The notes: generated by a model not told the origin, from the letters alone. A stretch of 64,000 bases of DNA from Acidocella aquatica (GCF_030160635.1 NZ_BSOS01000007.1:1-64000); one strand, 5' to 3'. Positions 1-9,315 are shown, counted from the first letter of the stretch. Translations and numbers: made by a program.

Positions 1-60
1 CTTCCCCGGCCGAGGCCAGCGGTGGTATTCCAGCGCAGCCTTGCGTAAATCATCATCCAT
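1..60 (-). CDS. maeB: Malic enzyme, N-terminal fragment
   Basis: Only the first 20 codons lie in the window; the gene runs off the left edge. The peptide reads MDDDLRKAALEYHRWPRPGK, matching the conserved start of large NADP-type malic enzymes (malate to pyruvate plus CO2), which begin with an acidic stretch followed by an AALxYHxxPxPGK motif. The ATG at 60 is preceded on the minus strand by GGGAGAAAGTC, a good ribosome binding site. The identification rests on this short motif, and the body of the enzyme is not visible. Confidence 0.75.
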   Translation of the reverse strand, partial: MDDDLRKAALEYHRWPRPGK

Positions 61-162
61 GACTTTCTCCCATTTCCCCCGCCTGCATACCCAGTTTCGG
101 GCACCAGCCGAATATGTCAGACAGCGGGTCTGCCATAACCGTTCGGGGGTTGAGAAGAAAGA

Positions 163-248
163 TGGTGCGGTCGAGAAGACTCGAACTTCCAAGGGGTTTC
201 CCCCACAAGCACCTCAAGCTTGCGCGTCTACCATTTCGCCACGACCGC
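163..248 (-). tRNA. tRNA-Leu (GAG)
   Basis: The minus strand folds as a class II tRNA. The acceptor stem is GCGGTCG/CGACCGC, followed by discriminator A and an encoded CCA at 163-165. The anticodon stem CAAGC/GCTTG closes a TTGAGGT loop, giving anticodon GAG. There is a long variable arm (GTGGGGGAAACCCC region) and a T loop GTTCGAGTC. It reads leucine CUC/CUU codons. It sits between malic enzyme and lipB with no overlap. Confidence 0.97.
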
Positions 249-297
249 ATCGTACGAACACACCAAGCCATAGCCTGGCGCCCGGAGCCTATAGACC

Positions 298-948
298 ATG
301 GATAAATTGACGGCAACAGTGCGGATTGAATCAGGCCTCACCCCCTATGAGACGGCCATTTCCCTCATGCGCGAGCGCATCGCTTCCATCCGCGAGGGCA
401 CCCAGGGTGAATTTTTATGGTTCGTGGAGCACCCGCCGCTCTACACGGCCGGCACGTCCGCTGCCGAGTCCGGCCTGAAAGACCCCTCCCGCTTCCCCAC
501 CTACAGCGCCGGGCGCGGCGGGCAATGGACGTATCACGGCCCCGGCCAGCGCGTGGTTTATGCCATGCTTGACCTGAACGAGCCGCATGGCAGCATCCCC
601 GCGCGCGATATCCGCTGCTACGTGGCGGGGCTGGAGCGCTGGGTGATCGAGACTCTGAAGGATTTCGGCATCAAGGGCGAGACTCGCCAGGGCCGCGTCG
701 GCATCTGGGTGGTCAATGGCGCCGTTGAGGAGAAAATCGGCGCCATCGGCGTGCGGGTGAGCCGCTGGGTGAGCTGGCATGGGCTGGCGCTCAACGTGAA
801 CCCGGATTTGTCACATTTCACCGGCATCATCCCCTGCGGGATCAGCGAACACGGGGTCACCAGCCTGGCGGCGCTGGGGGTGAACGTAACCATGGCGGAG
901 GTGGACGCCGCCCTGCTCAAAAATTTCACGAAGGTATTCGGCGCATGA
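298..948 (+). CDS. lipB: Octanoyl-[acyl-carrier-protein]:protein octanoyltransferase
   Basis: LipB transfers octanoate from acyl carrier protein to the lipoyl domains of 2-oxoacid dehydrogenases and the glycine cleavage H protein, the first step of endogenous lipoate assembly in the cytosol. The 216-residue product has the family signature [11 protein letters not shown] at about 74-84. The catalytic lysine K146 lies in [11 protein letters not shown] and the acyl-accepting cysteine C180 in [10 protein letters not shown]. Length is normal. The ATG at 298 has a weak CCGGAG site upstream. The stop overlaps the start of the next gene (ATGA at 945-948), so the two are cotranscribed. lipA is not in the window. 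Confidence 0.97.
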   Translation: MDKLTATVRIESGLTPYETAISLMRERIASIREGTQGEFLWFVEHPPLYTAGTSAAESGLKDPSRFPTYSAGRGGQWTYHGPGQRVVYAMLDLNEPHGSIPARDIRCYVAGLERWVIETLKDFGIKGETRQGRVGIWVVNGAVEEKIGAIGVRVSRWVSWHGLALNVNPDLSHFTGIIPCGISEHGVTSLAALGVNVTMAEVDAALLKNFTKVFGA

Positions 949-1946
949 AAATCTCGGTCCTCGACCAATCCCCCACCCGCAGCGGCTTCAGCCCCGATGT
1001 CTCCATCCGCGAGACCCTGGAGCTGGCCAAGGCCTGCGAGGAATACGGCTATCACCGCTACTGGCTCTCCGAGCACCACAGCTCCGAGGCGGTGGCAGGC
1101 AGCGCGCCGGAAATCCTGATGGCCGCCATCGCCGCCACGACCTCGCGCATCAGGGTCGGCAGTGCCGGCATCATGCTGCCGCATTATTCGGCGTTCAAGG
1201 TGGCGGAGCAGTTCCGCGTGCTGGAGGCTATCGCGCCGGGGCGGATCGACATGGGGGTAGGCCGCGCGCCGGGCACCGACGGGCGCACCGCCATGGCCCT
1301 TAACCCCAACGTGGGCGGCATGGCGGAGAATTTTCCCGCCCAGGTGCGCGATCTTTACGCCTGGGCCTCCGGCGGGCCGCTGCCCGAATCCCATCCCTTC
1401 CGCAGCGTGCGCGCCGAACCCTCCGGCCCCTTCGCCCCGGAGCTGTGGATTCTGGGCAGCTCCAACTACGGCGCCCAGCTGGCGGCGCATTTCGGCCTGC
1501 CCTATTGCTACGCCTATTTCTTCACCGACGGCCAGGGCGCGCAGGAAGCCCTGGACATCTACCGGGAAAACTTCAAACCCTCCGAGCTTCTCTCCGCCCC
1601 GCACGCAGCCATCACCGTCTGGGCCTTCGCGGCGGACACGCAGGAAGCGGCGGATTATTTCTATCAGTCGCGCGCCGTCTTCAGCGTGTTGCGCGACCAG
1701 GGCCGGTTCACCGCCCAGCTCTCGCCGGAAGAGTCGGCGGCGTTTCCCTTCACCGATGAGCAGCGGGCCAGAGCCGCCCGGCGCAAGGAGCGGGCCTTCA
1801 CCGGCACGGCGCCCGATGTCGCCGCCCGGCTGCGCGCGCTGGCGGCAGAAAGCGGCATCGCCGAGCTGGTCATCACCACCACCGCCTACGACCCGGCGGC
1901 GCGGCGGCGCTCCTATGAGTTGCTGGCGCGCGAGATGAAGATTTAG
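945..1946 (+). CDS. Luciferase-like (LLM class) flavin-dependent monooxygenase
   Basis: A 333-residue bacterial luciferase-fold protein, expected to bind FMN/FMNH2 and oxidise a small organic substrate. It starts with [11 protein letters not shown] and carries the early [13 protein letters not shown] segment typical of the YhbW/MsnO8-like branch. [23 protein letters not shown] (about 66-88) and [14 protein letters not shown] follow, which is the phosphate-binding region. It overlaps lipB by 4 bases, so it is translationally coupled to it, but the chemistry does not obviously connect to lipoate. The substrate is unknown. Such genes commonly ride as second genes in housekeeping operons. Confidence 0.9.
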   Translation: MKISVLDQSPTRSGFSPDVSIRETLELAKACEEYGYHRYWLSEHHSSEAVAGSAPEILMAAIAATTSRIRVGSAGIMLPHYSAFKVAEQFRVLEAIAPGRIDMGVGRAPGTDGRTAMALNPNVGGMAENFPAQVRDLYAWASGGPLPESHPFRSVRAEPSGPFAPELWILGSSNYGAQLAAHFGLPYCYAYFFTDGQGAQEALDIYRENFKPSELLSAPHAAITVWAFAADTQEAADYFYQSRAVFSVLRDQGRFTAQLSPEESAAFPFTDEQRARAARRKERAFTGTAPDVAARLRALAAESGIAELVITTTAYDPAARRRSYELLAREMKI

Positions 1947-2145
1947 AATAAATTCGCATTGAGCCAAGAGCGCCACCCTGATCGAATCAATAACTCCCAT
2001 AACTCTGCTGGGTGTTCGTTCCCACCATAACAAAACCTTGCAAATAGTTAACTAATAAGAATTCTCCTTGTATTTTCACTGATCCGTTTCGAGGTGTGAC
2101 GTATTCGCTCATACGCCGAGCGCATGGAAACAGGAGTCAATTGCG

Positions 2146-2313
2146 ATGCTGAAGTCTCTTCGTCTTTCGGCGACCCTCACGATATTGATCGGCATGGCTC
2201 CGCTTTTGAGCGCTTGCCACACTACGGCAGGTGTCGGTCAGGATATTTCACAAGGCGGTCATGCTTTGTCGAACAGCGCCAATGCGAATGCACCAACGTC
2301 GCCCTCGCCGTAA
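2146..2313 (+). CDS. Entericidin-like small lipoprotein (55 aa)
   Basis: The 55-residue ORF begins MLKSLRLSATLTILIGMAPL, a basic N-terminus and hydrophobic core leading to the lipobox LSAC with lipidated C24. The mature peptide HTTAGVGQDISQGGHALSNSA matches entericidin A/B proteins (GxGxDIxxxGxxI pattern). AGGAG at 2132-2136 lies 9 bases before the ATG. Entericidins are outer-membrane or periplasmic stress lipoproteins first described as an antidote/toxin pair in enterics; here only one copy is seen. The tail TSPSP is not part of the usual family. It is followed by a CsbD gene, another stress-type small protein. The 199 bases upstream (1947-2145) hold no gene and no promoter I can name securely. 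Confidence 0.85.
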   Translation: MLKSLRLSATLTILIGMAPLLSACHTTAGVGQDISQGGHALSNSANANAPTSPSP

Positions 2314-2391
2314 TTTCTCGTCTTAAAATCGATCGTTTTTGTTTGGCACGGGTACGAAACCGAATGCAACACTGTGAAAGTGACTTTAAAA

Positions 2392-2562
2392 ATGGATAAA
2401 GATCGCATCGAAGGCTCCCTGAAACAGGCTAAAGGAGCCGTGAAAGAAGTCGCCGGAAAAATTATTGGGGACGCCAAATTACAAGCGGACGGCAAGGCTG
2501 ATAAGGCCACCGGCAAGCTGCAAAATGCCGTTGGCGGTTTAAAAGACCAGTTCAAAAAGTGA
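2392..2562 (+). CDS. CsbD family stress protein
   Basis: A 56-residue hydrophilic protein, MDKDRIEGSLKQAKGAVKEVAG followed by a second helical repeat QADGKADKATGKLQNAVGG. This is the standard CsbD/YjbJ fold of repeated amphipathic helices. Members are abundant general-stress proteins of unknown molecular role in the cytosol. The ATG at 2392 gives the usual family N-terminus; a GTG at 2374 would add MKVTLK and cannot be excluded because neither has a clear ribosome site. An intrinsic terminator follows at 2582. The pairing with the upstream entericidin-like lipoprotein suggests a small stress locus. Confidence 0.9.
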   Translation: MDKDRIEGSLKQAKGAVKEVAGKIIGDAKLQADGKADKATGKLQNAVGGLKDQFKK

Positions 2563-2581
2563 TGTTTGGTTGAAGCGCGAA

Positions 2582-2613
2582 CAAAACGGCGGGGTTTTAT
2601 CCCGCTGTTTTTG
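2582..2613 (+). terminator. Rho-independent terminator after csbD
   Basis: A GC stem formed by AAAACGGCGGG and CCCGCTGTTTTT (one G-T wobble) with loop GTTTTA, ending in a T run. It lies 20 bases after the CsbD stop codon. Confidence 0.8.
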
Positions 2614-2649
2614 TTGGGCCGCCGCCGCGCGGCATTGCCATACACTCAG

Positions 2650-2722
2650 GCTCTAAAGCCGGATGACATTACATTAAACTCACTCGCAAAGCGAGCGGAT
2701 CTAATGTCATCGCACTCTAATA
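2650..2722. repeat. Nested palindrome between convergent genes
   Basis: Arms GATGACATTA (2662-2671) and TAATGTCATC (2702-2711) are perfectly complementary. They enclose an inner hairpin CTCGC-AAA-GCGAG. CTCTAA motifs flank both sides, resembling the ends of the dispersed repeat seen at 7316, 10421, 37862 and 43839. It lies between the convergent csbD gene and the small membrane protein gene, so it may act as a bidirectional terminator or be a relative of that repeat. Confidence 0.55.
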
Positions 2723-2884
2723 CCGTGCGAGATACGCGGCCCCCGCCAGCATGGCCGCCGGAAAAACCGCGCCGGCCAGCCCCGGCACCGGGCCATGCAA
2801 GGCCAGCACCGCCAAAAACACCGCCCCCGCCGCCACCGCGATGGTGCGCGCGCTGCCGAACAGCGTCTTGAACAGCGCCTTCAT
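2717..2884 (-). CDS. Small two-helix membrane protein (55 aa)
   Basis: A 55-residue hydrophobic protein beginning MKALFKTLFGSARTIAVAAG, with two predicted membrane segments (about 13-30 and 38-53). Its ATG overlaps the TGA of the upstream COG4280-like gene (2881-2884), which supports it as a real, translationally coupled gene. I recognise no family and no catalytic residues. It probably assists or associates with its larger membrane neighbour, which is inference from gene order only. Confidence 0.6.
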   Translation of the reverse strand: MKALFKTLFGSARTIAVAAGAVFLAVLALHGPVPGLAGAVFPAAMLAGAAYLARY

Positions 2885-3597
2885 GCCGCCACGCCTACCC
2901 GGCGCCGCAACAGCGCGATCAGCCCCAGCCCGCCCAGCAGATAAAACGCCGCCAGCGCCGGGAGCGCGCCATCGCCCAACGGCCATACGTAACCCAGCGC
3001 CTGCAACATCCAAAAACTGCCAAAAGCCAGCAGCGCGCCGCCGACGATGAACTTCAGCGCATTTTCCGGCACCCGCGCCAGCGGCTTGTGCAGCAGCGCC
3101 CCCACGGCAATAACCGTGAGCAACGCCGCAATGGCCGCGCCTGCCACCGGCAGCGCATGGTGCGACTGCACGCCAAGCGCCACCACAATCAACCAGACCT
3201 CCAAGCCTTCCAGCAAAGTCCCGTTGAAGGCGATCAGCCAGGCGGCGTGGTGGTCGCTCAGCCCCTTGTTGGCGCGCACGGCGTTGAATTGCGCCACCTC
3301 ATCATGCAGCGGTTTCAGCCCCGCCCCGCGCGCGATGGCCTTGGCCAGCCAGCGCAGGCCGAACAGGATAAGAAACGCCGCGATAATCCCCTGCACCCAG
3401 GCGAAATCAGGTATATAGGCGAGCAGCGCCGTGCCGGTGAGCGTCATGCCCGCCAGCACCAGCAGCGCCGCCCCGGCGGCTGTGGCGGCGCTGGCCCAGC
3501 CGATGGAGAGCGCCACCGCCAGAACAATGGTGAACGCCTCCACCCATTCCACGCAGGCGCCCAGGTAGGTGGCCAGAATGATCCCCAAATGCGGCAT
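2881..3597 (-). CDS. COG4280-like integral membrane protein
   Basis: A 238-residue polytopic membrane protein with about six hydrophobic segments. It contains ATYLGACVEWVEAFTIVLAV near the N-terminus, GLRWLAKAIARGAGLKPLHDE near 80-103 and a second half FNGTLLEGLEVWLIVVALG. The repeated acidic E-x-x-E motifs in both halves resemble COG4280 predicted membrane proteins and, distantly, FTR1-like permeases, so ion transport is possible but unproven. It starts 2 bases after ruvX ends and overlaps the following small membrane gene, giving a ruvX-led three-gene unit. Confidence 0.65.
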   Translation of the reverse strand: MPHLGIILATYLGACVEWVEAFTIVLAVALSIGWASAATAAGAALLVLAGMTLTGTALLAYIPDFAWVQGIIAAFLILFGLRWLAKAIARGAGLKPLHDEVAQFNAVRANKGLSDHHAAWLIAFNGTLLEGLEVWLIVVALGVQSHHALPVAGAAIAALLTVIAVGALLHKPLARVPENALKFIVGGALLAFGSFWMLQALGYVWPLGDGALPALAAFYLLGGLGLIALLRRRVGVAA

Positions 3598-3599
3598 AT

Positions 3600-4061
3600 C
3601 TAATCCTTCATCGCGTCCAGCGCCGCCTGCAAGATGGCGGCGGCGGCGGCCTTGTCGATAATCTCGCCCCGGCGCGCGCGGCTCAACCCTGCCTCAATCA
3701 TACGCTCATGCGCGTCCGCGGTGGTGAAACTCTCATCCACCAGCGCAACCGGCAGCCCGGTGGCGGCGCTCATGGCATGCGCCCAGTCGCGCGCCGCCTG
3801 CGCCCGTGGCCCCAGCTTCTGTTCGCCATCCAGCGGCAGGCCGACGATCAAGCCCCCCACCCCCTCGCGCGCCGCAATCGCCATCACCTCCGCCGCGTTC
3901 TGCTTCAGCTTGGCGCGCAGCAGCGTGCCGTAAGGGCTGGCGATCCGCCGCCCTACATCCGAGAGCGCCACGCCGATGCGCGCCGCACCAGGGTCCAGCC
4001 CCAGCAGCCTTGCGCCGGGGGGGATCTGAGCGAAAAATTCCGTGAGGTTGAAGAGCGCCAT
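3600..4061 (-). CDS. ruvX: Putative pre-16S rRNA nuclease / Holliday junction resolvase-like protein RuvX (YqgF)
   Basis: YqgF-family RNase H-fold nuclease implicated in 16S rRNA 5' end maturation. Key motifs are LLGLDPGAARIGVALSD (metal-binding Asp in LDPG), LIVGLPLDGEQ and the C-terminal LVDESFTTADA with the conserved DESxTT. I use the ATG at 4061 (MALFNLTEF, 153 residues) rather than an upstream codon at 4097, because the longer form adds a non-conserved stretch into the gatC promoter region. It is divergent from gatC with a gap of about 46 bases and is followed within 2 bases by a membrane protein gene. Confidence 0.93.
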   Translation of the reverse strand: MALFNLTEFFAQIPPGARLLGLDPGAARIGVALSDVGRRIASPYGTLLRAKLKQNAAEVMAIAAREGVGGLIVGLPLDGEQKLGPRAQAARDWAHAMSAATGLPVALVDESFTTADAHERMIEAGLSRARRGEIIDKAAAAAILQAALDAMKD

Positions 4062-4107
4062 GCGCGCGGTTATGGTCCGGCCAGAGTTTAAACCCAAGGG
4101 ATTATTG

Positions 4108-4395
4108 ATGTCGCTCGATAGCGCAACGGTACGCCGGATTGCGAAACTGGCCAGAATTCGCGTCGATGACGCGGAAGTTGGCGTGTTGCAGACCGAATTG
4201 AACGCGATTCTGGGCTATGTGGACCAGTTGAACGAAGTCAACGTCGAGGGCGTGGCCCCGCTCTCGGGCGGCGCGCAAATGGCCATGCGCCTGCGCGAAG
4301 ACCTCGTGACCGACGGCGAGCAAGCCGAAAACATCCTGGCCAATGCGCCCGACCGAGTCGGGCAGTTCTTCGCCGTACCGAAAGTTGTGGAATGA
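4108..4395 (+). CDS. gatC: Aspartyl/glutamyl-tRNA amidotransferase subunit C
   Basis: The 95-residue GatC stabilises GatA in the GatCAB complex that converts Glu-tRNA(Gln) and Asp-tRNA(Asn) to the amidated forms. The sequence shows the typical [13 protein letters not shown] start, the middle [15 protein letters not shown] and the C-terminal [10 protein letters not shown]...[22 protein letters not shown] at 4096-4100 is 7 bases before the ATG at 4108. Its stop overlaps gatA (ATGA at 4392). Confidence 0.97.
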   Translation: MSLDSATVRRIAKLARIRVDDAEVGVLQTELNAILGYVDQLNEVNVEGVAPLSGGAQMAMRLREDLVTDGEQAENILANAPDRVGQFFAVPKVVE

Positions 4396-5867
4396 GCCTT
4401 CTTAATCTAACAATCGCGCAGGCCAGTGCCGCCCTGGCCGCGAAAAAATTCTCCGCCGTGGAGCTGACCGCCGCGCATAACGCCGCCATCGCGGCGCTGA
4501 ACCCGCGCCTGAACGCCTACATCACCACAACCCCCGAGCTGGCCCTGGCCCAGGCCCAGGCGGCCGACGCGCGCATCGCCGCAGGCACCGCAACCCCCCT
4601 CACCGGCATTCCGCTGGCCATCAAAGACCTCTTCTGCACCGCCGGTGTGCGCACCACCGCGGCCAGCAAAATCCTGGAACCCTTCATCCCGCCCTATGAG
4701 AGCACGGTAACGCGCCAACTCCTGGAAGCCGGAACCATCTGCCTCGGCAAAGCGAATCTGGACGAATTCGCCATGGGTTCCTCCAACATCACCTCCGGCT
4801 ACGGCCCGGTGGAAAACCCCTGGAAGCGCAACGGCTCGGATGCCAAGCTCGTCCCCGGCGGCTCCTCGGGCGGCTCGGCGGCGGCGGTTGCCGCGCGGCT
4901 CGCCCTGGGCGCCACCGGCACTGACACCGGCGGCTCCATCCGCCAGCCTGCTTCATTTACGGGGCTGGCAGGCATCAAACCCACCTATGGCCGCTGCTCG
5001 CGCTACGGCATCGTCGCCTTCGCCTCCTCGCTTGACCAGGCGGGGCCGATGGCCCGCACGGTGGAAGATTGCGCCATCCTGCTCGGCGCCATGGCCGGGT
5101 TCGATCCGCATGATTCCACCAGCGCCGAACGCGCGGTGCCCGATTTCACCGCCGCAACAGGCCGTGGCGTGAAGGGATTGCGCATCGGCATCCCCGCCGA
5201 ATACCGCATGGACGGCATGAGCGGCGAGATTTCAGCGCTCTGGGAAAAAGGCGTTGCCTGGCTGCGCGAACAGGGCGCCGAAATCGTCGATATTTCCTTG
5301 CCCCACACCAAATACGGCCTCGCGGTGTATTACATCGTCGCCCCGGCGGAAGCGTCCTCCAACCTCGCGCGCTATGACGGCGTGCGCTTCGGCAAGCGGG
5401 TTGATGGCGAGGATTTGATCGACATGTACGAGCGCACCCGCGCCGCCGGTTTCGGACCTGAGGTGAAACGCCGGATCATGATCGGCACCTATGTGCTGAG
5501 CCATGGCTATTACGATGCCTATTATCTGAAGGCGCAGAAGGTCCGCAACCTGATCCTGCGTGACTTCAACAACGCCTTTGAGAAAGTGGACGCCATCCTC
5601 ACCCCCACGGCGCCCTCCGCCGCCTTCGGCCTGGGCGAGAAAATGGATGATCCCGTCACGATGTATCTCAACGACGTGTTCACCGTGCCCGCCTCGCTCG
5701 CCGGTGTTCCCGCCATGAGCATCCCGGCGGGCCTGAGCGCCGAGGGCCTGCCCCTGGGCCTGCAGGTGATCGGCAAACATTTCGATGAAGAGACGGTCTT
5801 CGCGGTCTCGGCGGCGCTGGAGCGCGCGGCCGGATTCACCGCCTTGCCAAGCGTGAGGGCAGAATAA
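4392..5867 (+). CDS. gatA: Glutamyl-tRNA(Gln) amidotransferase subunit A
   Basis: The 491-residue amidase-signature subunit releases ammonia from glutamine for transamidation. The Ser-cisSer-Lys triad is visible: K78 in [11 protein letters not shown]158 in [10 protein letters not shown] and nucleophile S182 in [12 protein letters not shown]. The glycine-rich amidase signature spans about 153-190. Length is normal. It is coupled to gatC by a 4-base overlap and to gatB by a one-base overlap (TAATG at 5865). Presence of the full complex indicates that this organism uses the indirect route for Gln-tRNA and/or Asn-tRNA. Confidence 0.98.
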   Translation: MSLLNLTIAQASAALAAKKFSAVELTAAHNAAIAALNPRLNAYITTTPELALAQAQAADARIAAGTATPLTGIPLAIKDLFCTAGVRTTAASKILEPFIPPYESTVTRQLLEAGTICLGKANLDEFAMGSSNITSGYGPVENPWKRNGSDAKLVPGGSSGGSAAAVAARLALGATGTDTGGSIRQPASFTGLAGIKPTYGRCSRYGIVAFASSLDQAGPMARTVEDCAILLGAMAGFDPHDSTSAERAVPDFTAATGRGVKGLRIGIPAEYRMDGMSGEISALWEKGVAWLREQGAEIVDISLPHTKYGLAVYYIVAPAEASSNLARYDGVRFGKRVDGEDLIDMYERTRAAGFGPEVKRRIMIGTYVLSHGYYDAYYLKAQKVRNLILRDFNNAFEKVDAILTPTAPSAAFGLGEKMDDPVTMYLNDVFTVPASLAGVPAMSIPAGLSAEGLPLGLQVIGKHFDEETVFAVSAALERAAGFTALPSVRAE

Positions 5868-7318
5868 TGGCTTACAGCCTCGAAGGAAAAACCGGAACCT
5901 GGGAAGTCGTGTGCGGGCTGGAAATCCACGCGCAGGTCATCTCGGAATCAAAACTCTTCTCCGGCGCCTCCGCCACCTACGGCGGCGCGCCCAACGCGCA
6001 TGTCAGCTTCGTGGATGCGGGCTTCCCCGGCATGCTGCCGGTCATCAACCGTGAATGCGTGGCCCAGGCGGTGCGCACCGGGCTTGGCTTGAAGGCGCAG
6101 ATCAACCTGGTCTCGCGCTTTGACCGCAAAAATTATTTCTACGCCGATCTGCCCAACGGCTACCAGATCAGCCAGTTCGACCACCCGATCGTGGGCACTG
6201 GCGATGTCGAGATCGAGCTGCAGGACGGCACGATCAAGCATATCGGCATCACCCGGCTGCATCTGGAGCAGGATGCCGGTAAATCGATGCACGACCAGCA
6301 CGCCTCGAAATCAGTGATCGACCTCAACCGCGCCGGCGTGGCGCTGATGGAAATCGTCTCCGAGCCGGACATCCGCTCGCCCGAGGAAGCCGGCGCCTAC
6401 CTGCGCAAAATCCGCCAGATATTGCGCTACCTCGGCACCTGCGACGGTAATATGGAAGAAGGCTCCATGCGCGCGGATGTGAATGTCTCCGTGCGCAAGG
6501 CGGGCGAGGACTTCCGCACCCGCTGCGAGATCAAGAACGTCAACTCCGTGCGCTTCGTGATGCACGCGGTGGAGGCCGAGGCGCTGCGCCAGATCGAGGT
6601 GTGGGAATCCGGCGGCGAGGTCCGCCAGGAAACCCGGCTCTACGACCCCGCGCGCGGCGAGACGCGCTCCATGCGCTCCAAGGAAGACGCGCATGACTAC
6701 CGATACTTCCCCGAACCGGACCTGCTGCCCCTGGTGCTGGAGGAAGAATTCGTCGCCAGGCTGAAGGCAAAACTCCCCGAGCTGCCCGACGAGAAACGCC
6801 GCCGCTTCTGCGATGAATACGCCATTCCCTTCTACGACGCCGGTGTGCTGGTGGCCGAACAAGCCACGGCGGATTTCTACGAGAGCGTCGCCAAGGGCCG
6901 CGACGCCCGCCTCGTCGCCAACTGGATTTCCGGCGATTTTTTCGCGGCCATGAACCGCACCGGCCGCTCGATTGAAAACCCGCCGGTCTCGGGCGCGGCC
7001 CTGGGGGAGTTGATCGACCTGATCTCGGATAAAACCATCAACGGGCGCATCGCCAAGGATGTGTTCGAGGAGATGGTGGAAACCGGCGCCATGCCGGGCG
7101 CCATCGTCGAAGCAAAAGGTCTGCGCCAGGTGACAGACACCAGCGCGATCGACGCGGCGGTGACCCAGGTGTTGGCGGCGAACCCTGACAAGGTGGCGGA
7201 ATATAAATCCGGCAAGGATAAATTATTCGGCTTCTTCGTCGGCCAGGTGATGAAGGCCATGCAGGGCAAGGGCAACCCGGCACTGGTCAACGAGGCGGTG
7301 AAGGCCCAGCTGGGCTAG
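5867..7318 (+). CDS. gatB: Aspartyl/glutamyl-tRNA amidotransferase subunit B
   Basis: The 483-residue kinase/tRNA-binding subunit phosphorylates the misacylated tRNA and performs amidation. The N-terminus has [13 protein letters not shown] and the [20 protein letters not shown] signature near 84-103, the GatB hallmark. The YqeY-like tRNA-binding tail ([18 protein letters not shown] to [21 protein letters not shown]) is intact. A dispersed palindromic repeat begins exactly at its stop codon and probably terminates the operon. Confidence 0.98.
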   Translation: MAYSLEGKTGTWEVVCGLEIHAQVISESKLFSGASATYGGAPNAHVSFVDAGFPGMLPVINRECVAQAVRTGLGLKAQINLVSRFDRKNYFYADLPNGYQISQFDHPIVGTGDVEIELQDGTIKHIGITRLHLEQDAGKSMHDQHASKSVIDLNRAGVALMEIVSEPDIRSPEEAGAYLRKIRQILRYLGTCDGNMEEGSMRADVNVSVRKAGEDFRTRCEIKNVNSVRFVMHAVEAEALRQIEVWESGGEVRQETRLYDPARGETRSMRSKEDAHDYRYFPEPDLLPLVLEEEFVARLKAKLPELPDEKRRRFCDEYAIPFYDAGVLVAEQATADFYESVAKGRDARLVANWISGDFFAAMNRTGRSIENPPVSGAALGELIDLISDKTINGRIAKDVFEEMVETGAMPGAIVEAKGLRQVTDTSAIDAAVTQVLAANPDKVAEYKSGKDKLFGFFVGQVMKAMQGKGNPALVNEAVKAQLG

Positions 7319-7420
7319 AGTGCGATCGTTTGAGGTTCGCTCGCCTGAGCGAGCCGAAAGCGTGAATCGCCCTCAGAAAAATAGCTGGAGCCTGATCGCG
7401 CTTAAAGCGATCAGGCTCCA
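7316..7420 (-). repeat. Dispersed palindromic repeat, copy 1
   Basis: About 105 bases, in inverted orientation relative to copies 2-4. Reading the minus strand it contains a hairpin (GAGCCTGATCG...CGATCAGGCTC), then ATTTTTCTGAGGGCGATTCACGCTTTCGGCTCGCTC, then GAACCTCAAACGATCGCACTCTA. It begins at the gatB stop codon. The rest of the gap to 7551 contains GC-rich filler and no recognised promoter. Confidence 0.85.
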
Positions 7421-7551
7421 ACCCCCGCGCCCCGGGCATGGCCCGGGGCCGCCACCGGCCTTGTCACCTAAATGTCAGCGCTTGGCACGGTGAGCCACGC
7501 GATATTGCCCCTTGATGTACCCGGCCCCGGCATCACTTGATGAGAATGACC

Positions 7552-8610
7552 ATGGCTTACATCAACCGCATCGGCACCGCCCTACCACCGCATGACGTGC
7601 ATGCGGCCTTTCTCCGTTTCATCCCGCCTGCCCTGCCCGAAGGCAAGACGCGCAGTGTGTTCGAGCGCATGGCCCAGCGCTCGGGCATCGCGCATCGCTA
7701 CTCGGTTCTGGCGCAAGAGGGTATGGTGGAGGCCAGCGCCGCGCGCGATGGGTTCTACCGCCGTGGCGCCTACCCCAGCACAGCCGCGCGCATGCGGCTT
7801 TACGAACAATATGCGCCAGCCCTGGCCGAGCAGGCGGTGCACGCTCTCGGCCTGCAGGGCCAGGGGCAAAATATCACGCATCTTATCGTGGCCTCCTGCA
7901 CCGGCTTTGTTGCCCCTGGGCTAGACCAGCTGCTCGCCGCCCGGCTGGGTCTGCGGCCCGATCTACAACGCGTGCTGATCGGTTTCATGGGCTGCTCCGC
8001 CGCCGTACCCGCCTTGCGCATCGCCCAGTCCACCGTGCTGGCCGACCCCGCGGCGCGCGTGCTTGTCGTCAACCTTGAGCTTTGCACTCTGCATCTACAG
8101 GAGACGGACGATCTCGAAATCGCCTTGTCCTTCATGCTCTTCGCCGATGGCTGCACGGCGGCTCTGGTCAGCGCCGATGAGCATGGCCTTGCCCTTGGTG
8201 ATTTCCGCACGGCCCTTATCCCCAATACTGAGGATCACATCACCTGGCATATCGGCGATCAGGGCTTCATCATGCATCTCTCGAGCCGGGTACCCGCCAA
8301 AATCACCGAAGCCCTGCGCGGCAACACGGATTTCTTTTTGCGCGGCGAAGGCACCCAGGCCACCGATCTGTGGGCCGTGCACGGCGGCGGCCGCACGGTG
8401 CTTGATGCCGTACAGTTGGGCCTTGCGCTGGGAGAACAGGCGCTGGCGCCTTCGCGGGCCATACTGGCGGACCACGGCAACATGTCCTCCGCCACGATCA
8501 TGTTCGTCCTCGCGGGTATGCTGAAATCCGCGCGCGCGGGCCAGCGCGGCCTCGCTATGGCGTTCGGCCCCGGCATGGCCGCTGAAACCTTCCGCTTCAC
8601 CGTAAACTGA
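7552..8610 (+). CDS. Type III polyketide synthase (chalcone/stilbene synthase family)
   Basis: A 352-residue thiolase-fold homodimeric synthase that extends a starter acyl-CoA with malonyl-CoA and cyclises the chain to a pyrone or (alkyl)resorcinol-type product. The catalytic triad is complete: C148 in GFMGCSAAVPAL, H277 in AVHGGGRTVLDAV and N310 in DHGNMSSATIMFVL. The C-terminal GFGPG-like loop reads AFGPGMAAETF. I choose ATG 7552 (MAYINRIGTALP) by family start; a TTG at 7537 and two nearer ATGs lie just upstream and no strong ribosome site decides. It is coupled to the next gene by TGATG. The product is unknown. The downstream methyltransferase and FAD enzyme suggest O- or C-methylation and oxidation or reduction of the polyketide. 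Confidence 0.95.
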   Translation: MAYINRIGTALPPHDVHAAFLRFIPPALPEGKTRSVFERMAQRSGIAHRYSVLAQEGMVEASAARDGFYRRGAYPSTAARMRLYEQYAPALAEQAVHALGLQGQGQNITHLIVASCTGFVAPGLDQLLAARLGLRPDLQRVLIGFMGCSAAVPALRIAQSTVLADPAARVLVVNLELCTLHLQETDDLEIALSFMLFADGCTAALVSADEHGLALGDFRTALIPNTEDHITWHIGDQGFIMHLSSRVPAKITEALRGNTDFFLRGEGTQATDLWAVHGGGRTVLDAVQLGLALGEQALAPSRAILADHGNMSSATIMFVLAGMLKSARAGQRGLAMAFGPGMAAETFRFTVN

Positions 8611-9308
8611 TGGACCTTTCCAAGCGCGCCGGCCTCGCCGAGCTGATGGACGCCCCCGATCTCGACCCGCAAACATACCAGCGCTGCCTGCGAGACCTCG
8701 CCGCCGTCAACCGCGTCACCTTCACCCATCACCCCACCCTGCGCTGGCTCGTCCACGCAACGCTCCACCTGCCGCCCGGCGCGAAAATTTCGGTTCTCGA
8801 TGTCGCCTACGGCCAGGGTGACCTGCTGCGCCTCATCGCGCGCTGGGCCGGCAAGCGCGGCTTGCAGGTGGAGCTGAGCGGGATCGACCTGAACCCGCGA
8901 AGCCAGCTCGCCGCCCGCGCCGCGACACCGCCCGGCACCAGCATCGACTATCGCACCGGCGACGTTTTTGCTTTCGCGCCAGCCGCGCCGTTTGACTATA
9001 TCGTGACCTCGCAATTCACCCATCACCTGACAAACCCCGAAATCATCAGGCTGCTGCGCTGGCTCGAGGCAAACGCCGCAACCGGCTGGCATATCAACGA
9101 CCTGCACCGTCACCCCTTCGCCTATCACGGCTTCCCGCTGCTCGCGCGCCTGCTGCGCTGGCACCCTATCGTGCGCCATGACGGCGCGGTCTCCATCGCG
9201 CGCGCCTTCATCCGGCGCGATTGGGAGGCTTTGCTCCAACAAGCGGGCATAAGCGCCAAAACCACCTGGCATTTTCCCTTCCGCTTCAGCGCCGCCCGGC
9301 TGAAATGA
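8610..9308 (+). CDS. Class I SAM-dependent methyltransferase of PKS cassette
   Basis: A 232-residue Rossmann-fold methyltransferase. The SAM-binding motif I is VLDVAYGQGDLL (about 63-74), motif II acidic residue in LSGIDLNPRS, and motif IV region APFDYIVTSQFTHHL. The N-terminal MDAPDLDPQTYQRCLRDLAAVNR is typical of methyltransferases paired with type III polyketide synthases. The start codon overlaps the PKS stop (TGATG at 8608). The substrate is presumably the polyketide phenol or an acyl precursor; the target atom cannot be told from sequence. Confidence 0.9.
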   Translation: MDLSKRAGLAELMDAPDLDPQTYQRCLRDLAAVNRVTFTHHPTLRWLVHATLHLPPGAKISVLDVAYGQGDLLRLIARWAGKRGLQVELSGIDLNPRSQLAARAATPPGTSIDYRTGDVFAFAPAAPFDYIVTSQFTHHLTNPEIIRLLRWLEANAATGWHINDLHRHPFAYHGFPLLARLLRWHPIVRHDGAVSIARAFIRRDWEALLQQAGISAKTTWHFPFRFSAARLK

Positions 9309-9315
9309 GCGTGAA

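Noticed and set aside
618-2033. A 471-codon open frame on the minus strand opposite lipB and the LLM gene
   Set aside because: It is a high-GC shadow frame with no recognisable domain and overlaps two well-supported genes.
2124-2399. A 91-codon plus-strand frame overlapping the small lipoprotein
   Set aside because: The overlapping 55-codon frame has a ribosome site, lipobox and entericidin similarity, whereas this frame has none.
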